Shown here piece by piece: positions 33,059-42,538 of a stretch of DNA of 53,325 nt. The stretch lies in the NCBI GenBank assembly GCA_964522215.1, contig CAZFVR010000010.1, forward strand, positions 1 to 53,325. Reading direction: 5' to 3'. Position 1 is the first letter of the stretch. The number at the start of each line of letters is the position of its first letter. The notes under the pieces were generated by a model. The model saw only the letters and a program-made list of their open reading frames with translations. It made no database searches and had not been told where the DNA came from. The stretch is from CAG-390 sp964522215. GTDB lineage: Bacteria > Bacillota > Clostridia > Oscillospirales > CAG-272. The position numbers and the translations under genes were made by a program.

Positions 33059-33979
33059 ATGACAGAAATACCAAGTAACAAAGAAAAGATAACAAAAAAC
33101 AATAATGCCACGGGTGACGTGATGATAGATGCGCGCGGGCTGTCCTTTATCTACGATCAGGAGGCACGGCATCCGGACTTTGCACTGCGTGATCTTACGG
33201 TCAAGATAAAGCGCGGCGAATATGTGGCGGTCGTCGGGCGCAACGGCTCGGGAAAATCGACCTTTGCAAAACTGCTCAATATGATACTTGAGCCAACCTC
33301 CGGCGAGCTTTATATAGACGGGATCGATATCACCAAGGAACTGACGGACGAGCAGTTTTTTGAGCTGCGCCGCCGCGTGGGTATGGTGTTTCAAAACCCG
33401 GATAATCAGCTTGTGGCAACGGTGGTTGAGGAGGATGTGGCTTTTGGACCCGAAAACCTCGGTCTGCCGTCCGGTGAGATAAGAGCGCGGGTGGACAGGG
33501 CGCTTGCGGCCGTTGGCATGACGGATTACGCCAAGCATGAACCGCATCGCCTTTCCGGAGGTCAAAAGCAAAGGGTGGCAATTGCCGGAATTATTGCCAT
33601 GATGCCTGAATGCATGATATTTGATGAATCAACGGCAATGCTCGATCCCGCGGGACGGGCCGAGGTGGTAGCTTTAATGGAAAAGCTGAACCGCGAGGAG
33701 GGCATAACCGTTATAAACATAACGCATCTCATGAACGAAGCGGCACGCGCCGATCGCATACTTGTTATAAACGGCGGCGAGCTGATAGGTGAGGGAGGAC
33801 CGCGCGAGATATTTGCAAATGCGGAGCTTGTTGCTCGTGCGGGGCTTGAGCTGCCGCAGTCGTCACAGCTTTTGCATGCGCTCCGCAGGAGTGGAATGCC
33901 CATCGATGCGGATGGCATAACACCCGATGAATCTACCGAAAAGATAGCGGCAGTGCTTGGCGGTGCGTCCGCCAAGTAA
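33059..33979 (+). CDS. ecfA1: ECF transporter ATPase EcfA1
   Basis: One of two ABC ATPases powering energy-coupling-factor vitamin/metal uptake. Walker A GRNGSGKST (about residues 60-68), Q-loop VFQNPDNQ, signature LSGGQKQR, Walker B CMIFDEST and the INITHLMNEA switch region. The Q-loop sequence FQNPDNQLVATVVEEDVAFG is typical of EcfA1. It has 306 residues, with an N-terminal extension of about 20 residues rich in Lys and Asn. It is followed by ecfA2, ecfT and truA, the classical group I ECF module. No S component is encoded here, so the module is shared by S components elsewhere. Confidence 0.95.
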   Translation: MTEIPSNKEKITKNNNATGDVMIDARGLSFIYDQEARHPDFALRDLTVKIKRGEYVAVVGRNGSGKSTFAKLLNMILEPTSGELYIDGIDITKELTDEQFFELRRRVGMVFQNPDNQLVATVVEEDVAFGPENLGLPSGEIRARVDRALAAVGMTDYAKHEPHRLSGGQKQRVAIAGIIAMMPECMIFDESTAMLDPAGRAEVVALMEKLNREEGITVINITHLMNEAARADRILVINGGELIGEGGPREIFANAELVARAGLELPQSSQLLHALRRSGMPIDADGITPDESTEKIAAVLGGASAK

Positions 33980-34011
33980 AAGGGTCGGCCTCTATCGCGA
34001 TAACAAATACA

Positions 34012-34046
34012 GCATGTAGCATGTAGCATGTAACATGTAGCATTTT
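34012..34046. repeat. Heptanucleotide tandem repeat between ecfA1 and ecfA2
   Basis: Three exact copies of GCATGTA (34012-34032), one variant ACATGTA (34033-34039) and a degenerate end (34040-34046). The spacer is 94 bp and otherwise featureless. ecfA2 lacks a strong ribosome site right after it. Confidence 0.75.
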
Positions 34047-34073
34047 AATTATTATTATTGGAATTGATCGAAT

Positions 34074-34943
34074 ATGGTTGAAAAGATAAAACTTCAAAAC
34101 GTAACATATATCTACGGCAAGGGTACGCCGTTTGAAGTGCGCGCGCTCGATAGTGTGGATGTTTCTATCCACGCGGGGCTTATAACCGGCATTATCGGGC
34201 ATACGGGTTCCGGAAAGTCAACGCTTGTACGATTGCTCAACGGTCTTGACCGTCCGGAGAGCGGACGCGTGTTGCTTGACGGCGAGGATATATGGGCAAA
34301 GCCGCGCGAGATAGGTAAGGTCAGATTTCGTGTGGGACTTGTGATGCAGTACCCGGAGTACCAGCTGTTTGAGGAAACTGTTGGGGAGGATATAGCTTTT
34401 GGTCCGCGCAATATGAAGCTTGCGGAGGATGAGGTGCAAAGGCGCGTGGCGGAGTATTCGGCGCTGACAGGCATCACCAAGCAGGAGCTTGAACGCTCTC
34501 CCTTTGATCTTTCGGGCGGGCAAAAAAGGCGAGCCGCCATTGCCGGTGTTATGGCCATGGAGCCGGAGGTATTGGTGCTTGACGAGCCTGCGGCGGGGCT
34601 TGACCCGGAGGGCAAACGCACGATACTGGGTGCTGTGCGGGAATACGCTGCACGTCGCTCCGCGACCGTAGTGATCGTATCTCACAGCATGGAGGATATG
34701 GCCGAGCTGTGCGACAGAGTGATAGTGGTTGCCGACGGCAGGATACTTACCGAAGGTACGCGCGATGAGGTCTTTGGCAAGGCTCGGCTTTTGATAGACG
34801 CAGGGCTTGATATTCCTGAGCTTACAAGAGTGGCTATGATGCTCTCCGAACGTGGATTTAAGACCGAGCGCACTGTCTATACCCTTGACGATGCCACTGC
34901 AGAGATCATGCGGCTTTACGATCGGAGGGTAATGGGAAAATGA
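34074..34943 (+). CDS. ecfA2: ECF transporter ATPase EcfA2
   Basis: Second ATPase of the ECF module, 289 residues. Walker A GHTGSGKST, Q-loop VMQYPEYQLF, signature LSGGQKRR, Walker B VLVLDEPAAGLDPEG and the switch IVSHSMEDMAEL. The pair of Q-loop types (VFQNPDNQ in EcfA1, MQYPEYQLFEETV here) confirms a heterodimeric EcfA1A2. Its start overlaps nothing, but its 3' end overlaps ecfT by 4 bp (ATGA). Confidence 0.95.
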   Translation: MVEKIKLQNVTYIYGKGTPFEVRALDSVDVSIHAGLITGIIGHTGSGKSTLVRLLNGLDRPESGRVLLDGEDIWAKPREIGKVRFRVGLVMQYPEYQLFEETVGEDIAFGPRNMKLAEDEVQRRVAEYSALTGITKQELERSPFDLSGGQKRRAAIAGVMAMEPEVLVLDEPAAGLDPEGKRTILGAVREYAARRSATVVIVSHSMEDMAELCDRVIVVADGRILTEGTRDEVFGKARLLIDAGLDIPELTRVAMMLSERGFKTERTVYTLDDATAEIMRLYDRRVMGK

Positions 34944-35764
34944 AAAATATAGCTCTCGGACAGTACTATCCGTCGGGTTCTGTCATCCACCGCCTTGACG
35001 GACGCATAAAGATAGTAATTGCAGTTCTGTTTATCGTTTTTTCCTTTCTTTGCAAGAGCGCATGCTCCTTTGCGGTGCTTATGCTGATGACGGTAGGTGT
35101 GGTGTTGATATCAAAAATACCGCTCAAAGTAGTATTGAGGGCCATTCGCGGCATAGCATTTATATTGATATTTACATTTCTCATCAACATGTTCTTCACC
35201 AAGGGTGACGGTGCTCCGCTGCTTGAGTGGAGGTTTATCAGCCTTTACAGCGAGGGCATTTGGAATGCCGCATTTACCGCTCTGCGCATACTTGCGCTGA
35301 TAGTGGGAAGCAGCATCTTTATGTCCTACACCACGACGCCGATCGAGCTTACCGATTCGCTTGAGCGACTGCTGTCTCCGCTGAAGCACCTGCATATGCC
35401 GGTGCATGAGTTTTCTATGATGATGTCGATAGCTTTGCGATTCATCCCCACGCTGTCAGAGGAGACAGACAGGATCATATCTGCACAAAAGGCAAGGGGA
35501 GCTGATCTTGAGGGCGGAAATATCATAAGGCGCATCAAAATGCTGATGCCGATACTCATTCCGCTTTTTGCATCGGCGTTGCGCCGTGCCGATGAACTGG
35601 CTACGGCAATGGAATGCCGTTGCTACCACGGCGGTGACGGTCGCACACGTATGAATGTAAGCAAAATATGCCCACGTGACGTTGCGGCACTGCTTGTGTC
35701 ATTTGCCTGCGGTGCGGCGCTACTGGCGCTCAACTCGCTCGGATATGGGTATGTTATGAAATGA
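34940..35764 (+). CDS. ecfT: ECF transporter transmembrane component EcfT
   Basis: Membrane scaffold coupling EcfA1A2 to substrate-binding S components. 274 residues with a start like IALGQYYPSGSVIHRLDGRI, several helices and the conserved cytoplasmic coupling helices with A-R-G motifs: ISAQKARGADL, and LATAMECRCYHGG towards the end. Overlaps ecfA2 and truA by 4 bp each, so all three are translationally coupled. Confidence 0.94.
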   Translation: MKNIALGQYYPSGSVIHRLDGRIKIVIAVLFIVFSFLCKSACSFAVLMLMTVGVVLISKIPLKVVLRAIRGIAFILIFTFLINMFFTKGDGAPLLEWRFISLYSEGIWNAAFTALRILALIVGSSIFMSYTTTPIELTDSLERLLSPLKHLHMPVHEFSMMMSIALRFIPTLSEETDRIISAQKARGADLEGGNIIRRIKMLMPILIPLFASALRRADELATAMECRCYHGGDGRTRMNVSKICPRDVAALLVSFACGAALLALNSLGYGYVMK

Positions 35765-36552
35765 AATTGCTGATAAAGCTTAAATATAACGGCGGCGGTT
35801 TTTCAGGTTATCAGGTACAGCAGGGCAGGCGTACCGTGCAGGGTGAGCTTTGCCGCGCGGCCGATGAGCTGTTTGGCCATCGGTGCAGTGTTACAGGCTG
35901 CAGTCGCACCGATGCGGGCGTTCATGCCGAGTGCTTTTGCGCAACGGTGACGGATGCCGGATCCGCATCGCTTACAACGACTATTCCGATATCCCGAGTG
36001 CCTGCGGCGTTCAATACGCACCTGCCGCCGGATATAGCTGTGTTTGATGCTGCGGCGGTTCCCGATGATTTTCATCCGCGCTACTCGGTAAAGGAAAAAA
36101 CATACATCTACAGGATACTCAACACCGAGGTGCGAGATCCGTTTTTTGAGGGCAGGGCGTGGTTTGTAAACGGCGTTTTGCTGTCTGCGGCGGATATAGA
36201 GCGTATGGATATTGCCGCATCAATGCTGCTCGGCAGACATGACTTTTCATCATTCATGGCGGCAGGGTCAAAAATAGTCGATCCCGTGCGCACTATCACG
36301 CGCGCCGCGGTGCGCGAGGCGGGACAGATGGTCGAGATACTCGTTTCGGCTGACGGCTTTCTTTACAACATGGTAAGGATAATAGCAGGGACCTTGTTTG
36401 ATGTCGGCCGAGGTCGCACAGACCCGCAGGACATACCCGAGATCATAGAAGCGAGACGGCGCTCGGCTGCGGGAGTAACGGCTCCGCCTCAGGGGCTGTA
36501 TCTCCATAGCGTGAGATATGATAATGCGGGATCTGGTGTTGATAATGACTGA
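35761..36552 (+). CDS. truA: tRNA pseudouridine(38-40) synthase TruA
   Basis: Converts uridines 38-40 in the anticodon arm of tRNAs to pseudouridine. The catalytic Asp51 lies in CSRTDAGVHA. Other signatures: KYNGGGFSGYQ, YSVKEKTYIYRI and GFLYNMVRIIAGTLFDVGRG. The 263-residue length is normal. Overlapping ecfT by 4 bp reproduces the common Firmicutes ecfA-ecfT-truA arrangement, but the ribosomal protein genes that usually flank it are absent. Confidence 0.96.
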   Translation: MKLLIKLKYNGGGFSGYQVQQGRRTVQGELCRAADELFGHRCSVTGCSRTDAGVHAECFCATVTDAGSASLTTTIPISRVPAAFNTHLPPDIAVFDAAAVPDDFHPRYSVKEKTYIYRILNTEVRDPFFEGRAWFVNGVLLSAADIERMDIAASMLLGRHDFSSFMAAGSKIVDPVRTITRAAVREAGQMVEILVSADGFLYNMVRIIAGTLFDVGRGRTDPQDIPEIIEARRRSAAGVTAPPQGLYLHSVRYDNAGSGVDND

Positions 36553-36626
36553 TCCAATGCGTGGTGAGGGATTTGGATATTCTTAATTGAAACTAAAAAA
36601 ATAAAAACAGAAGGAGGGGCTGCAGC

Positions 36627-37889
36627 GTGAGATTGCGTACACGTTTTCGCCGTTTGTCTGATACCGAGCGACATGAGATGATAAACGACATATTTGGCGG
36701 CGCGACTGAGTATAATAGATTTTATGATGCCGTTGCGGTCGCCTACCGTGTTGCAGAGTTTATTTGCCTTTTTGCCGCTCTTTTGTTCGGTGTTATCTAT
36801 ATCGCCGTCAATGCGGAAAATATTCAATATTCGCAATTTGAATATTTGGCTCAAAATTTTGCTTACATATTAGAGCAAAACGAGGAACGCCGCACGTATA
36901 TTACATACGAGCAGGACGGAGATATAACAGCGCACTCCTATCGCGGCGGCCTTGCCATATGCTCGGATGCTCATCTTTCGGTATATTCCGCAACAGGTGT
37001 GCGCACATCCTATCATACGCATGGCATGGCGCAACCGGTTACGCTCGCCGCAGATAAATATCTTTTGGTCTATGACCGCGGCGGGAGCGTCTATAAGCTT
37101 TACAGCTCATTTTCCGAGGTGCATTCGGGGGAGAGTGAATATCGAATACACGGCGCGTGTGTGGGCGGTGATGGCTCTTTTGCCTTGATATCATCCGGCG
37201 GAGACAGCTCTTATGTCGTCTCGCTGTATAACAAGAGCTATAAGCTGATAAACAGATACAAAACCTATTCGCCTGTGTTTTCTGCCGCAATATCAGATGA
37301 CGGTACCAAAATCGCAGTGGCATCCGTCTCCGTCGGTACGGGCGGCAGATATGAGACAACAGTCAACTTCTACACAGCGGGGGAGGATAAGCTTGACGGC
37401 ACAATAAAAGCCGAGGGTGTTTTACCGCTCGACTGTTGCTTTAGCGAGGATGGAGGTTTTATACTTCTCGGAGACAGCACCGTCCTGTTTTACAATGAAA
37501 ACGGGAGACTTTTGGCAAAGCACACGGTGGCGGGCTATGATATGGCGGATATATCGGAGACCGGAGTCGTGATCCTATCCAAAAACGGCGGCGGCAGAGA
37601 CGGATATCTGGCACAGCTCTTTGACAGTCAAGGCGATGTTTCATTCTCCGGCGATCTTGACGGCACACCGATAGATGTTGAGATCGAGGACGGATACTGC
37701 TTTGTATTGACACTTGACTCGGTGGTGCGACTTGGCGGTGCGGAAAATGGCATCGGCGTGATCGAGGTAGGAGGAATCACCTCCGATGCATCGATCTGCG
37801 TTACTGACGGTGACGGCGGTATGGTGTATATATGCGATGCGGCGCACTCCTTTGCTGTCAGCGTGGCAGCATCCCGCACCGATGAATAA
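36627..37889 (+). CDS. DUF5711 family membrane-anchored beta-propeller protein
   Basis: A 420-residue protein: a cytoplasmic N-terminus (RFRRLSDTERHEMIND), one membrane helix at about residues 45-65, then a long repeat-rich region of beta-propeller type (for example GSFALISSGGDSSYVVSLYN, DDGTKIAVASVSVG, DGGFILLGDSTVLFYN). Family: DUF5711, of unknown role, widespread in Clostridia. The start is GTG 36627, with AGGAGG upstream. It lies between truA and cvpA on the same strand, in a long co-directional run. Confidence 0.8.
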   Translation: MRLRTRFRRLSDTERHEMINDIFGGATEYNRFYDAVAVAYRVAEFICLFAALLFGVIYIAVNAENIQYSQFEYLAQNFAYILEQNEERRTYITYEQDGDITAHSYRGGLAICSDAHLSVYSATGVRTSYHTHGMAQPVTLAADKYLLVYDRGGSVYKLYSSFSEVHSGESEYRIHGACVGGDGSFALISSGGDSSYVVSLYNKSYKLINRYKTYSPVFSAAISDDGTKIAVASVSVGTGGRYETTVNFYTAGEDKLDGTIKAEGVLPLDCCFSEDGGFILLGDSTVLFYNENGRLLAKHTVAGYDMADISETGVVILSKNGGGRDGYLAQLFDSQGDVSFSGDLDGTPIDVEIEDGYCFVLTLDSVVRLGGAENGIGVIEVGGITSDASICVTDGDGGMVYICDAAHSFAVSVAASRTDE

Positions 37890-37902
37890 ATAGCTCATAA
37901 CA

Positions 37903-37930
37903 TTGAAAAATGTGAAAATAAAAATATACT
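37903..37930 (+). promoter_or_regulatory. Possible promoter ahead of cvpA-clpC
   Basis: TTGAAA (37903-37908), 16-nt spacer, TATACT (37925-37930), in a 98-bp AT-rich gap. A weaker match than the other promoters. Confidence 0.4.
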
Positions 37931-37987
37931 TCAACTTTCGCGATAATAATGGTTTAACGGATCAAATGAAAAGTGAGGAACGGATCG

Positions 37988-38734
37988 ATGGATCTTTTGG
38001 TTGATATTATTCTTGTTGCGGTCTTTTCGCTGACCGTGGTAGTATGCGCATCGCGCGGGTTTATAAAGTCGGTCTGGTGGCTTTTGCGCGCTGTTTTGTC
38101 GCTTGGCGCGGCTTTTCTGTTCGGTGACCGCCTGGGCAGCTGGCTTATGGACAGATTTATGCTTGATAAGTTTACGGCGGTGGCTGAGGATGCGCTTAAG
38201 GCTATAGTTAAGGAAGAAAATGGTGTTTTTGACCTTTCAGAGCTTTTCTCGTCAATGCCGGAAAGCTTCCAAAATCTGCTTTCAAGATTTGGCGCGGATG
38301 TATCCTCTCTCGGCGGAACTTATGCGGGCGCTGAGCAGGCTTCGGTCAGCGATGTCAGTGCAATGGCTGCTGATATAGCTCATCCGGTGGCATCTGTCGT
38401 ATCCGGGGCGCTTGGATATGTTATTGCATTCCTTATTGCGTTTGTTGTGATAAGCATAGTCGGATGGGTGGTAAAGCTCATCGCGGAGCTGCCCGGCATC
38501 AGGAGAGTAAATCACCTCCTTGGCGGTATCTTTGGTGCGCTTTGCGGGTTTGTTTATCTTTGGGTCATCTGCCTTGCTATCTCGGCATTCGTTGAAAGCG
38601 GAATTGCCGAAAACGAGAGCCGTGCGCTTATGGAGCTTGCGGGGCACTCGTATCTGTTTAGATTTTTCTGCGGTTTTTCGCCGCTTGACTATGTTAACAT
38701 CGATATATCCGGTGTTCTTGGGACGCTCAGCTGA
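37988..38734 (+). CDS. CvpA family membrane protein
   Basis: A 248-residue protein with about four helices. The N-terminus MDLLVDIILVAVFSLTVVV followed by the GFIKSVWW motif, and the distal LPGIRRVNHLLGGIFGALCG, match the CvpA family. Members were named for colicin V production and are linked to envelope stress and septation. ATG 37988 has GAGGAACGG upstream; the GTG at 37973 overlaps it. A long extracytoplasmic loop (about residues 65-135) is acidic. clpC follows after 48 bp. Confidence 0.82.
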   Translation: MDLLVDIILVAVFSLTVVVCASRGFIKSVWWLLRAVLSLGAAFLFGDRLGSWLMDRFMLDKFTAVAEDALKAIVKEENGVFDLSELFSSMPESFQNLLSRFGADVSSLGGTYAGAEQASVSDVSAMAADIAHPVASVVSGALGYVIAFLIAFVVISIVGWVVKLIAELPGIRRVNHLLGGIFGALCGFVYLWVICLAISAFVESGIAENESRALMELAGHSYLFRFFCGFSPLDYVNIDISGVLGTLS

Positions 38735-38782
38735 TAAGATCGGCTACGGCATTTAAATGGAAGGTTTAGGTCTTAATATAAT

Positions 38783-41197
38783 ATGGTAAAATGTTCAAGG
38801 TGTAAAAAAAGACTTGCTGTCATTTTTGTTACAAAAATGGAGGGCGGAGAAAAGAAAACAGAGGGCTATTGCCTGCACTGCGCAAAGGATATCGGTCTTC
38901 CGATAAGCGGGGTGCTGGGGCCAAATGCCGAAAAGCTGGGGCTTTCTCCCGAACAGTTGATAGAGATGGAGGATGAGATGAATAGCGCCGTCAGCGGCCT
39001 TGCCGGCGGCGACGGTGAGGACACCCCGGCTGTCGGTGATGACGGCGGTGCTCCGTCTGTTGATTTTATGAAGTTGTTTGGAGATGCCGTTGATTCAGAC
39101 GAAGACAGCGGAGAGGCACCTCCTGCAGGCGCGGAGAGCGACGATGCAGCGACCAATGCGGATGCAAAAGGCGACACAGCGGGAAGGTCATCTGCCGATA
39201 AGAGTGCCAAGCATAAACGCAAGCATGAATTTTTGGATAAGTATTGCAAAAATCTTACCGACATGGCGCGCGCAGGGAGGCTTGATAAGATAGTTGGCCG
39301 CGCCGGCGAGCTGGACCGCGTGATACAGATACTGAGCCGCCGCCAAAAGAATAATCCCTGCCTTATAGGCGAGCCCGGCGTTGGCAAGACGGCTATTGCC
39401 GAGGCATTGGCGCAAAGGATCGCCGAGGGAAATGTGCCGTATCGTTTGAAAGGCCGAGAATTATATCTTGTGGATATGACGGCGATAATTGCGGGTACGC
39501 AATTCCGCGGTCAGTTTGAACAGCGTATGCAGACCCTTCTGCGCGAGACCCGCGCAGCGGGAAACGTCATTCTGGTGATCGATGAGGTACACAACATCGT
39601 TGGTGCCGGCGATGCCGAGGGCAGTATGAACGCCGCAAATATCATGAAACCCGCACTCTCTCGCGGTGAGATACAGGTAATAGGCGCAACGACTCTTAAA
39701 GAATACCGCAAGTATATCGAAAAGGATGCCGCCCTTGAGAGGCGCTTTCAGCCGGTGACGGTAAACGAGCCGTCGGTGAGCGAGGCGATCGAGATGCTTT
39801 ACGGAATCAAGCATTATTATGAGGTTTTTCACAGCATCAAGATATCCGATGCACTCCTGCGTTCGGCGGTAATAATGTCCGAGCGTTATATTACCGAAAG
39901 ATATCTGCCTGATAAGGCGATAGATCTTTTGGATGAGGCAGCGGCACGCCGGTCGCTTTCAAGCGGTGTGGTAAACGAAACGTATGAGCTCCGTGACGAG
40001 CTATTGCGCCTTAAAAATGAGCGTGAGGAAGCGGAGGCGAATGCCGGCAGCGGCACTGAAAAGGAAACCGAACGTCAATATGAGAAGATAGCAAAGATCC
40101 GCGCCGAGGAGCTATCCCTCTCCGAGCGTTTGCAGGGACTTGAGGCGGAATGCGAAAAGGTGGAACTGACGTCCGCCGATCTTGCCGATGTGATAGAGCT
40201 GTGGACCGGCGTTCCCGCATCTGCGATAAACGAAAACGAATTCAATCGTCTTGTGGGTCTTGAGGAGCGCCTGCGCAGCCGTATTGTTGGTCAGGATGAG
40301 GCTGTAGCGGCCGTGTGCCGTGCAGTAAAACGCTCGCGTGCAGGAATTAGCTATAAGCGCAAGCCGGTATCATTTATTTTTGCGGGGCCGACAGGTGTTG
40401 GCAAGACAGAGCTTGTTAAGGTCCTGGCCGCAGATCTTTTCCATACTCCCGAAACACTGATCCGTATAGATATGTCAGAATATATGGAGAAATATTCGGT
40501 CTCTCGTCTCATAGGATCGCCTCCGGGCTACGTTGGATATGACGAGGCGGGACAACTTACCGAAAAGATACGCCGCCGTCCCTATTCCGTTGTCCTTTTT
40601 GATGAGATAGAAAAGGCGCATCCCGACGTGCTCAACATCCTGCTGCAAATACTTGATGACGGCAGGATCACAGATGGGCAGGGCAGAACGGTCAATTTTG
40701 AAAATGCTATTATAGTCATGACAACAAATGCGGGCTCGGAGCGCGCATCCGGCGGTGTTGGATTTGTTGAGCCGTCGGGAGGGGTCGCCGACTCTCGTAC
40801 CGAAAAGGCGCTTTCATCCTTCCTGCGCCCGGAATTTATAAACCGCGTTGATGAGATAATCACATTCCGTGCGCTCTCTGTGGAAGATTTTAAGGCCATA
40901 GCCTTTATCATGCTTGGCGACCTGCGTGATGTGCTTGCCGAAAAGGGTATCGCGTTTGACTATACCGATGATGCCGCAAGGCTTATTGCCGAGCGTTCCT
41001 ACTCGGTGAAATACGGTGCCAGGAATATGCGCAGATTTATTCAAAGAGAGGTCGAGGACAAACTGGCTGAGGCGATAATAGCCGATCATGCCAAGCACCT
41101 GACTGCGGCACACCTTAGCACAGCGGGAGATGAGTTTGTAGTTTCGGTATCAGGTGACGGTGATACGACCGCCACGAGCGGATCTGTCGGTGCTTGA
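38783..41197 (+). CDS. ClpC-type AAA+ ATPase with N-terminal zinc finger instead of Clp-N domain
   Basis: An 804-residue double-ring unfoldase for ClpP-type proteolysis. N-terminal CxxC...CxxC zinc finger (Cys4, Cys7, Cys30, Cys33), then an acidic low-complexity linker (about residues 68-140), AAA1 with GEPGVGKTA (about 196), a coiled-coil middle region and AAA2 with GPTGVGKTE (about 534). The usual Clp-N repeats of ClpC are absent; the finger resembles that of McsA-type proteins. A VGF tripeptide (about residue 656) is in the ClpP-binding loop position, so it should dock to ClpP. This architecture is known in Clostridia. Substrate selection is probably by the finger and linker. Confidence 0.9.
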   Translation: MVKCSRCKKRLAVIFVTKMEGGEKKTEGYCLHCAKDIGLPISGVLGPNAEKLGLSPEQLIEMEDEMNSAVSGLAGGDGEDTPAVGDDGGAPSVDFMKLFGDAVDSDEDSGEAPPAGAESDDAATNADAKGDTAGRSSADKSAKHKRKHEFLDKYCKNLTDMARAGRLDKIVGRAGELDRVIQILSRRQKNNPCLIGEPGVGKTAIAEALAQRIAEGNVPYRLKGRELYLVDMTAIIAGTQFRGQFEQRMQTLLRETRAAGNVILVIDEVHNIVGAGDAEGSMNAANIMKPALSRGEIQVIGATTLKEYRKYIEKDAALERRFQPVTVNEPSVSEAIEMLYGIKHYYEVFHSIKISDALLRSAVIMSERYITERYLPDKAIDLLDEAAARRSLSSGVVNETYELRDELLRLKNEREEAEANAGSGTEKETERQYEKIAKIRAEELSLSERLQGLEAECEKVELTSADLADVIELWTGVPASAINENEFNRLVGLEERLRSRIVGQDEAVAAVCRAVKRSRAGISYKRKPVSFIFAGPTGVGKTELVKVLAADLFHTPETLIRIDMSEYMEKYSVSRLIGSPPGYVGYDEAGQLTEKIRRRPYSVVLFDEIEKAHPDVLNILLQILDDGRITDGQGRTVNFENAIIVMTTNAGSERASGGVGFVEPSGGVADSRTEKALSSFLRPEFINRVDEIITFRALSVEDFKAIAFIMLGDLRDVLAEKGIAFDYTDDAARLIAERSYSVKYGARNMRRFIQREVEDKLAEAIIADHAKHLTAAHLSTAGDEFVVSVSGDGDTTATSGSVGA

Positions 41198-41315
41198 TAA
41201 CACACCAGACAGTAACAGCTTGACCCCCGAATGCCACAGAATGCTCCGAGCACTCGGACCATTAAAACCAAAAGTGAGCATGGTTCACTAAAAACTGAAA
41301 TGCGAGGCCGTTTTT

Positions 41316-42413
41316 ATGTCGAATGTATTTGATTATTTGAAATGGCGCGGTGATCTAAAGCTGTGGGAGGCACCGTTTTGCGATGTTGATGCCCTTGTCC
41401 TGACCGAGCTGACATATATCGATCATGATGGTATAGTCCCCGCAGGCTTTGATAAGCTTACGACCATTGCCGATGAGGCTCGCATATACAGCGAGCTCCA
41501 CCAAGGCCAAAAGCACACACTTGGCGCTATCGTGCCGGCAGAGATAATAGATCTTTTTCTGCAAGCGGCAGTAACAAAACGATATTGTGCGCTGGGCATG
41601 TGCGGATACTGCAATATAATAGACGATAGTGCCGCGGTGCAATTTTCGGCTGTTACGACAAAGCTCAGTGATGGGTCGATATTTGTGGGATTTCGCGGGA
41701 CGGATGACAGCATAGCGGGCTGGAAGGAAAATTTTCAAATGTCATTTAAGTCTCCTGTGCCTGCGCAGCACCTTGCCGTCGAGTACCTTGAACGCGCAGC
41801 AGATCATTTTTGTGCATCTCCGATACGCGTGGGTGGACACAGCAAGGGCGGCAACCTTGCACTTTGGGCGGCGGCAAATTGCCGTTCGGATATTGCCGCG
41901 AGGATCGTTAATATCTATAATATGGATGGCCCCGGCTTTCTCGCAAGCTATCACCAAAGTATCGGATATCAAACGATAAAGGACAGAATAAAGACAATAG
42001 TGCCGGAGAGATCGCTCGTTGGGATGATGCTTGACCATGAGGAGCATTACACGACGGTGAAAAGCTCGGCGCAGGGGCTGTATCAGCATGATGCGCTGAC
42101 TTGGGGCGTTGAGGGCACCGGGTTTTGCGTTATCGAAGATATACCGGAGGACGTCAAGCGAGTGAATAAGCTGCTTTCCGATTGGATGGCAAGAATGGAT
42201 GACGAATTCAGAGAAAGATTTACCGATGCATTTTTCAGCATCCTTTATTCGACTCATTCAACTACTCTTACCGATCTGGCAAGCGATAAAACTTCGCTGC
42301 TTCGTGCATTCTCATCAGCGAATGCCGAAACACGCGGTGCACTTTATGAGGGCTTTAAAATGCTCCTTGGCGAGGGCGGCAGAAGCATAACGGAATGGCT
42401 GGGTATTGGTTGA
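41316..42413 (+). CDS. DUF2974 (Mbeg1-like) alpha/beta hydrolase
   Basis: A 365-residue protein of the Mbeg1-like/DUF2974 family, which has a lipase-type alpha/beta-hydrolase fold. Landmarks: VFVGFRGTDDSIAGWKENF-like segment (FVGFRGTDDS) ahead of the nucleophile elbow GGHSKGGNLA with Ser176, and NMDGPGF after it. The final region RFTDAFFSILYSTHSTTL is family-typical. The substrate is unknown; lipid or ester hydrolysis is inferred from the fold. No signal peptide. It ends the long plus-strand run at a strong terminator. Confidence 0.82.
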   Translation: MSNVFDYLKWRGDLKLWEAPFCDVDALVLTELTYIDHDGIVPAGFDKLTTIADEARIYSELHQGQKHTLGAIVPAEIIDLFLQAAVTKRYCALGMCGYCNIIDDSAAVQFSAVTTKLSDGSIFVGFRGTDDSIAGWKENFQMSFKSPVPAQHLAVEYLERAADHFCASPIRVGGHSKGGNLALWAAANCRSDIAARIVNIYNMDGPGFLASYHQSIGYQTIKDRIKTIVPERSLVGMMLDHEEHYTTVKSSAQGLYQHDALTWGVEGTGFCVIEDIPEDVKRVNKLLSDWMARMDDEFRERFTDAFFSILYSTHSTTLTDLASDKTSLLRAFSSANAETRGALYEGFKMLLGEGGRSITEWLGIG

Positions 42414-42461
42414 TATAACTGCGGTACATATACTCACGGTGACCTATAACTTATAAATAAT

Positions 42462-42510
42462 AAAATATCATGCGCTAAAGCTCCCGCAGAGCTTTAGCGC
42501 ATGATATTTT
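42462..42510. terminator. Bidirectional terminator between DUF2974 and YitT genes
   Basis: A perfect 22 bp stem (42462-42483 with 42489-42510) and a CCGCA loop, with A-run and T-run flanks, between convergent genes. Confidence 0.9.
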
Positions 42511-42538
42511 TTGATAATTATAGCATTGTCGATATATT

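Noticed and set aside
34012..34046. CRISPR array
   Set aside because: The units are only 7 bp, without spacers, and no cas genes are present.
41245..41258. Terminator after clpC
   Set aside because: TCCGAG-CA-CTCGGA is a short stem with a two-base loop and no T-run, so it was not annotated.
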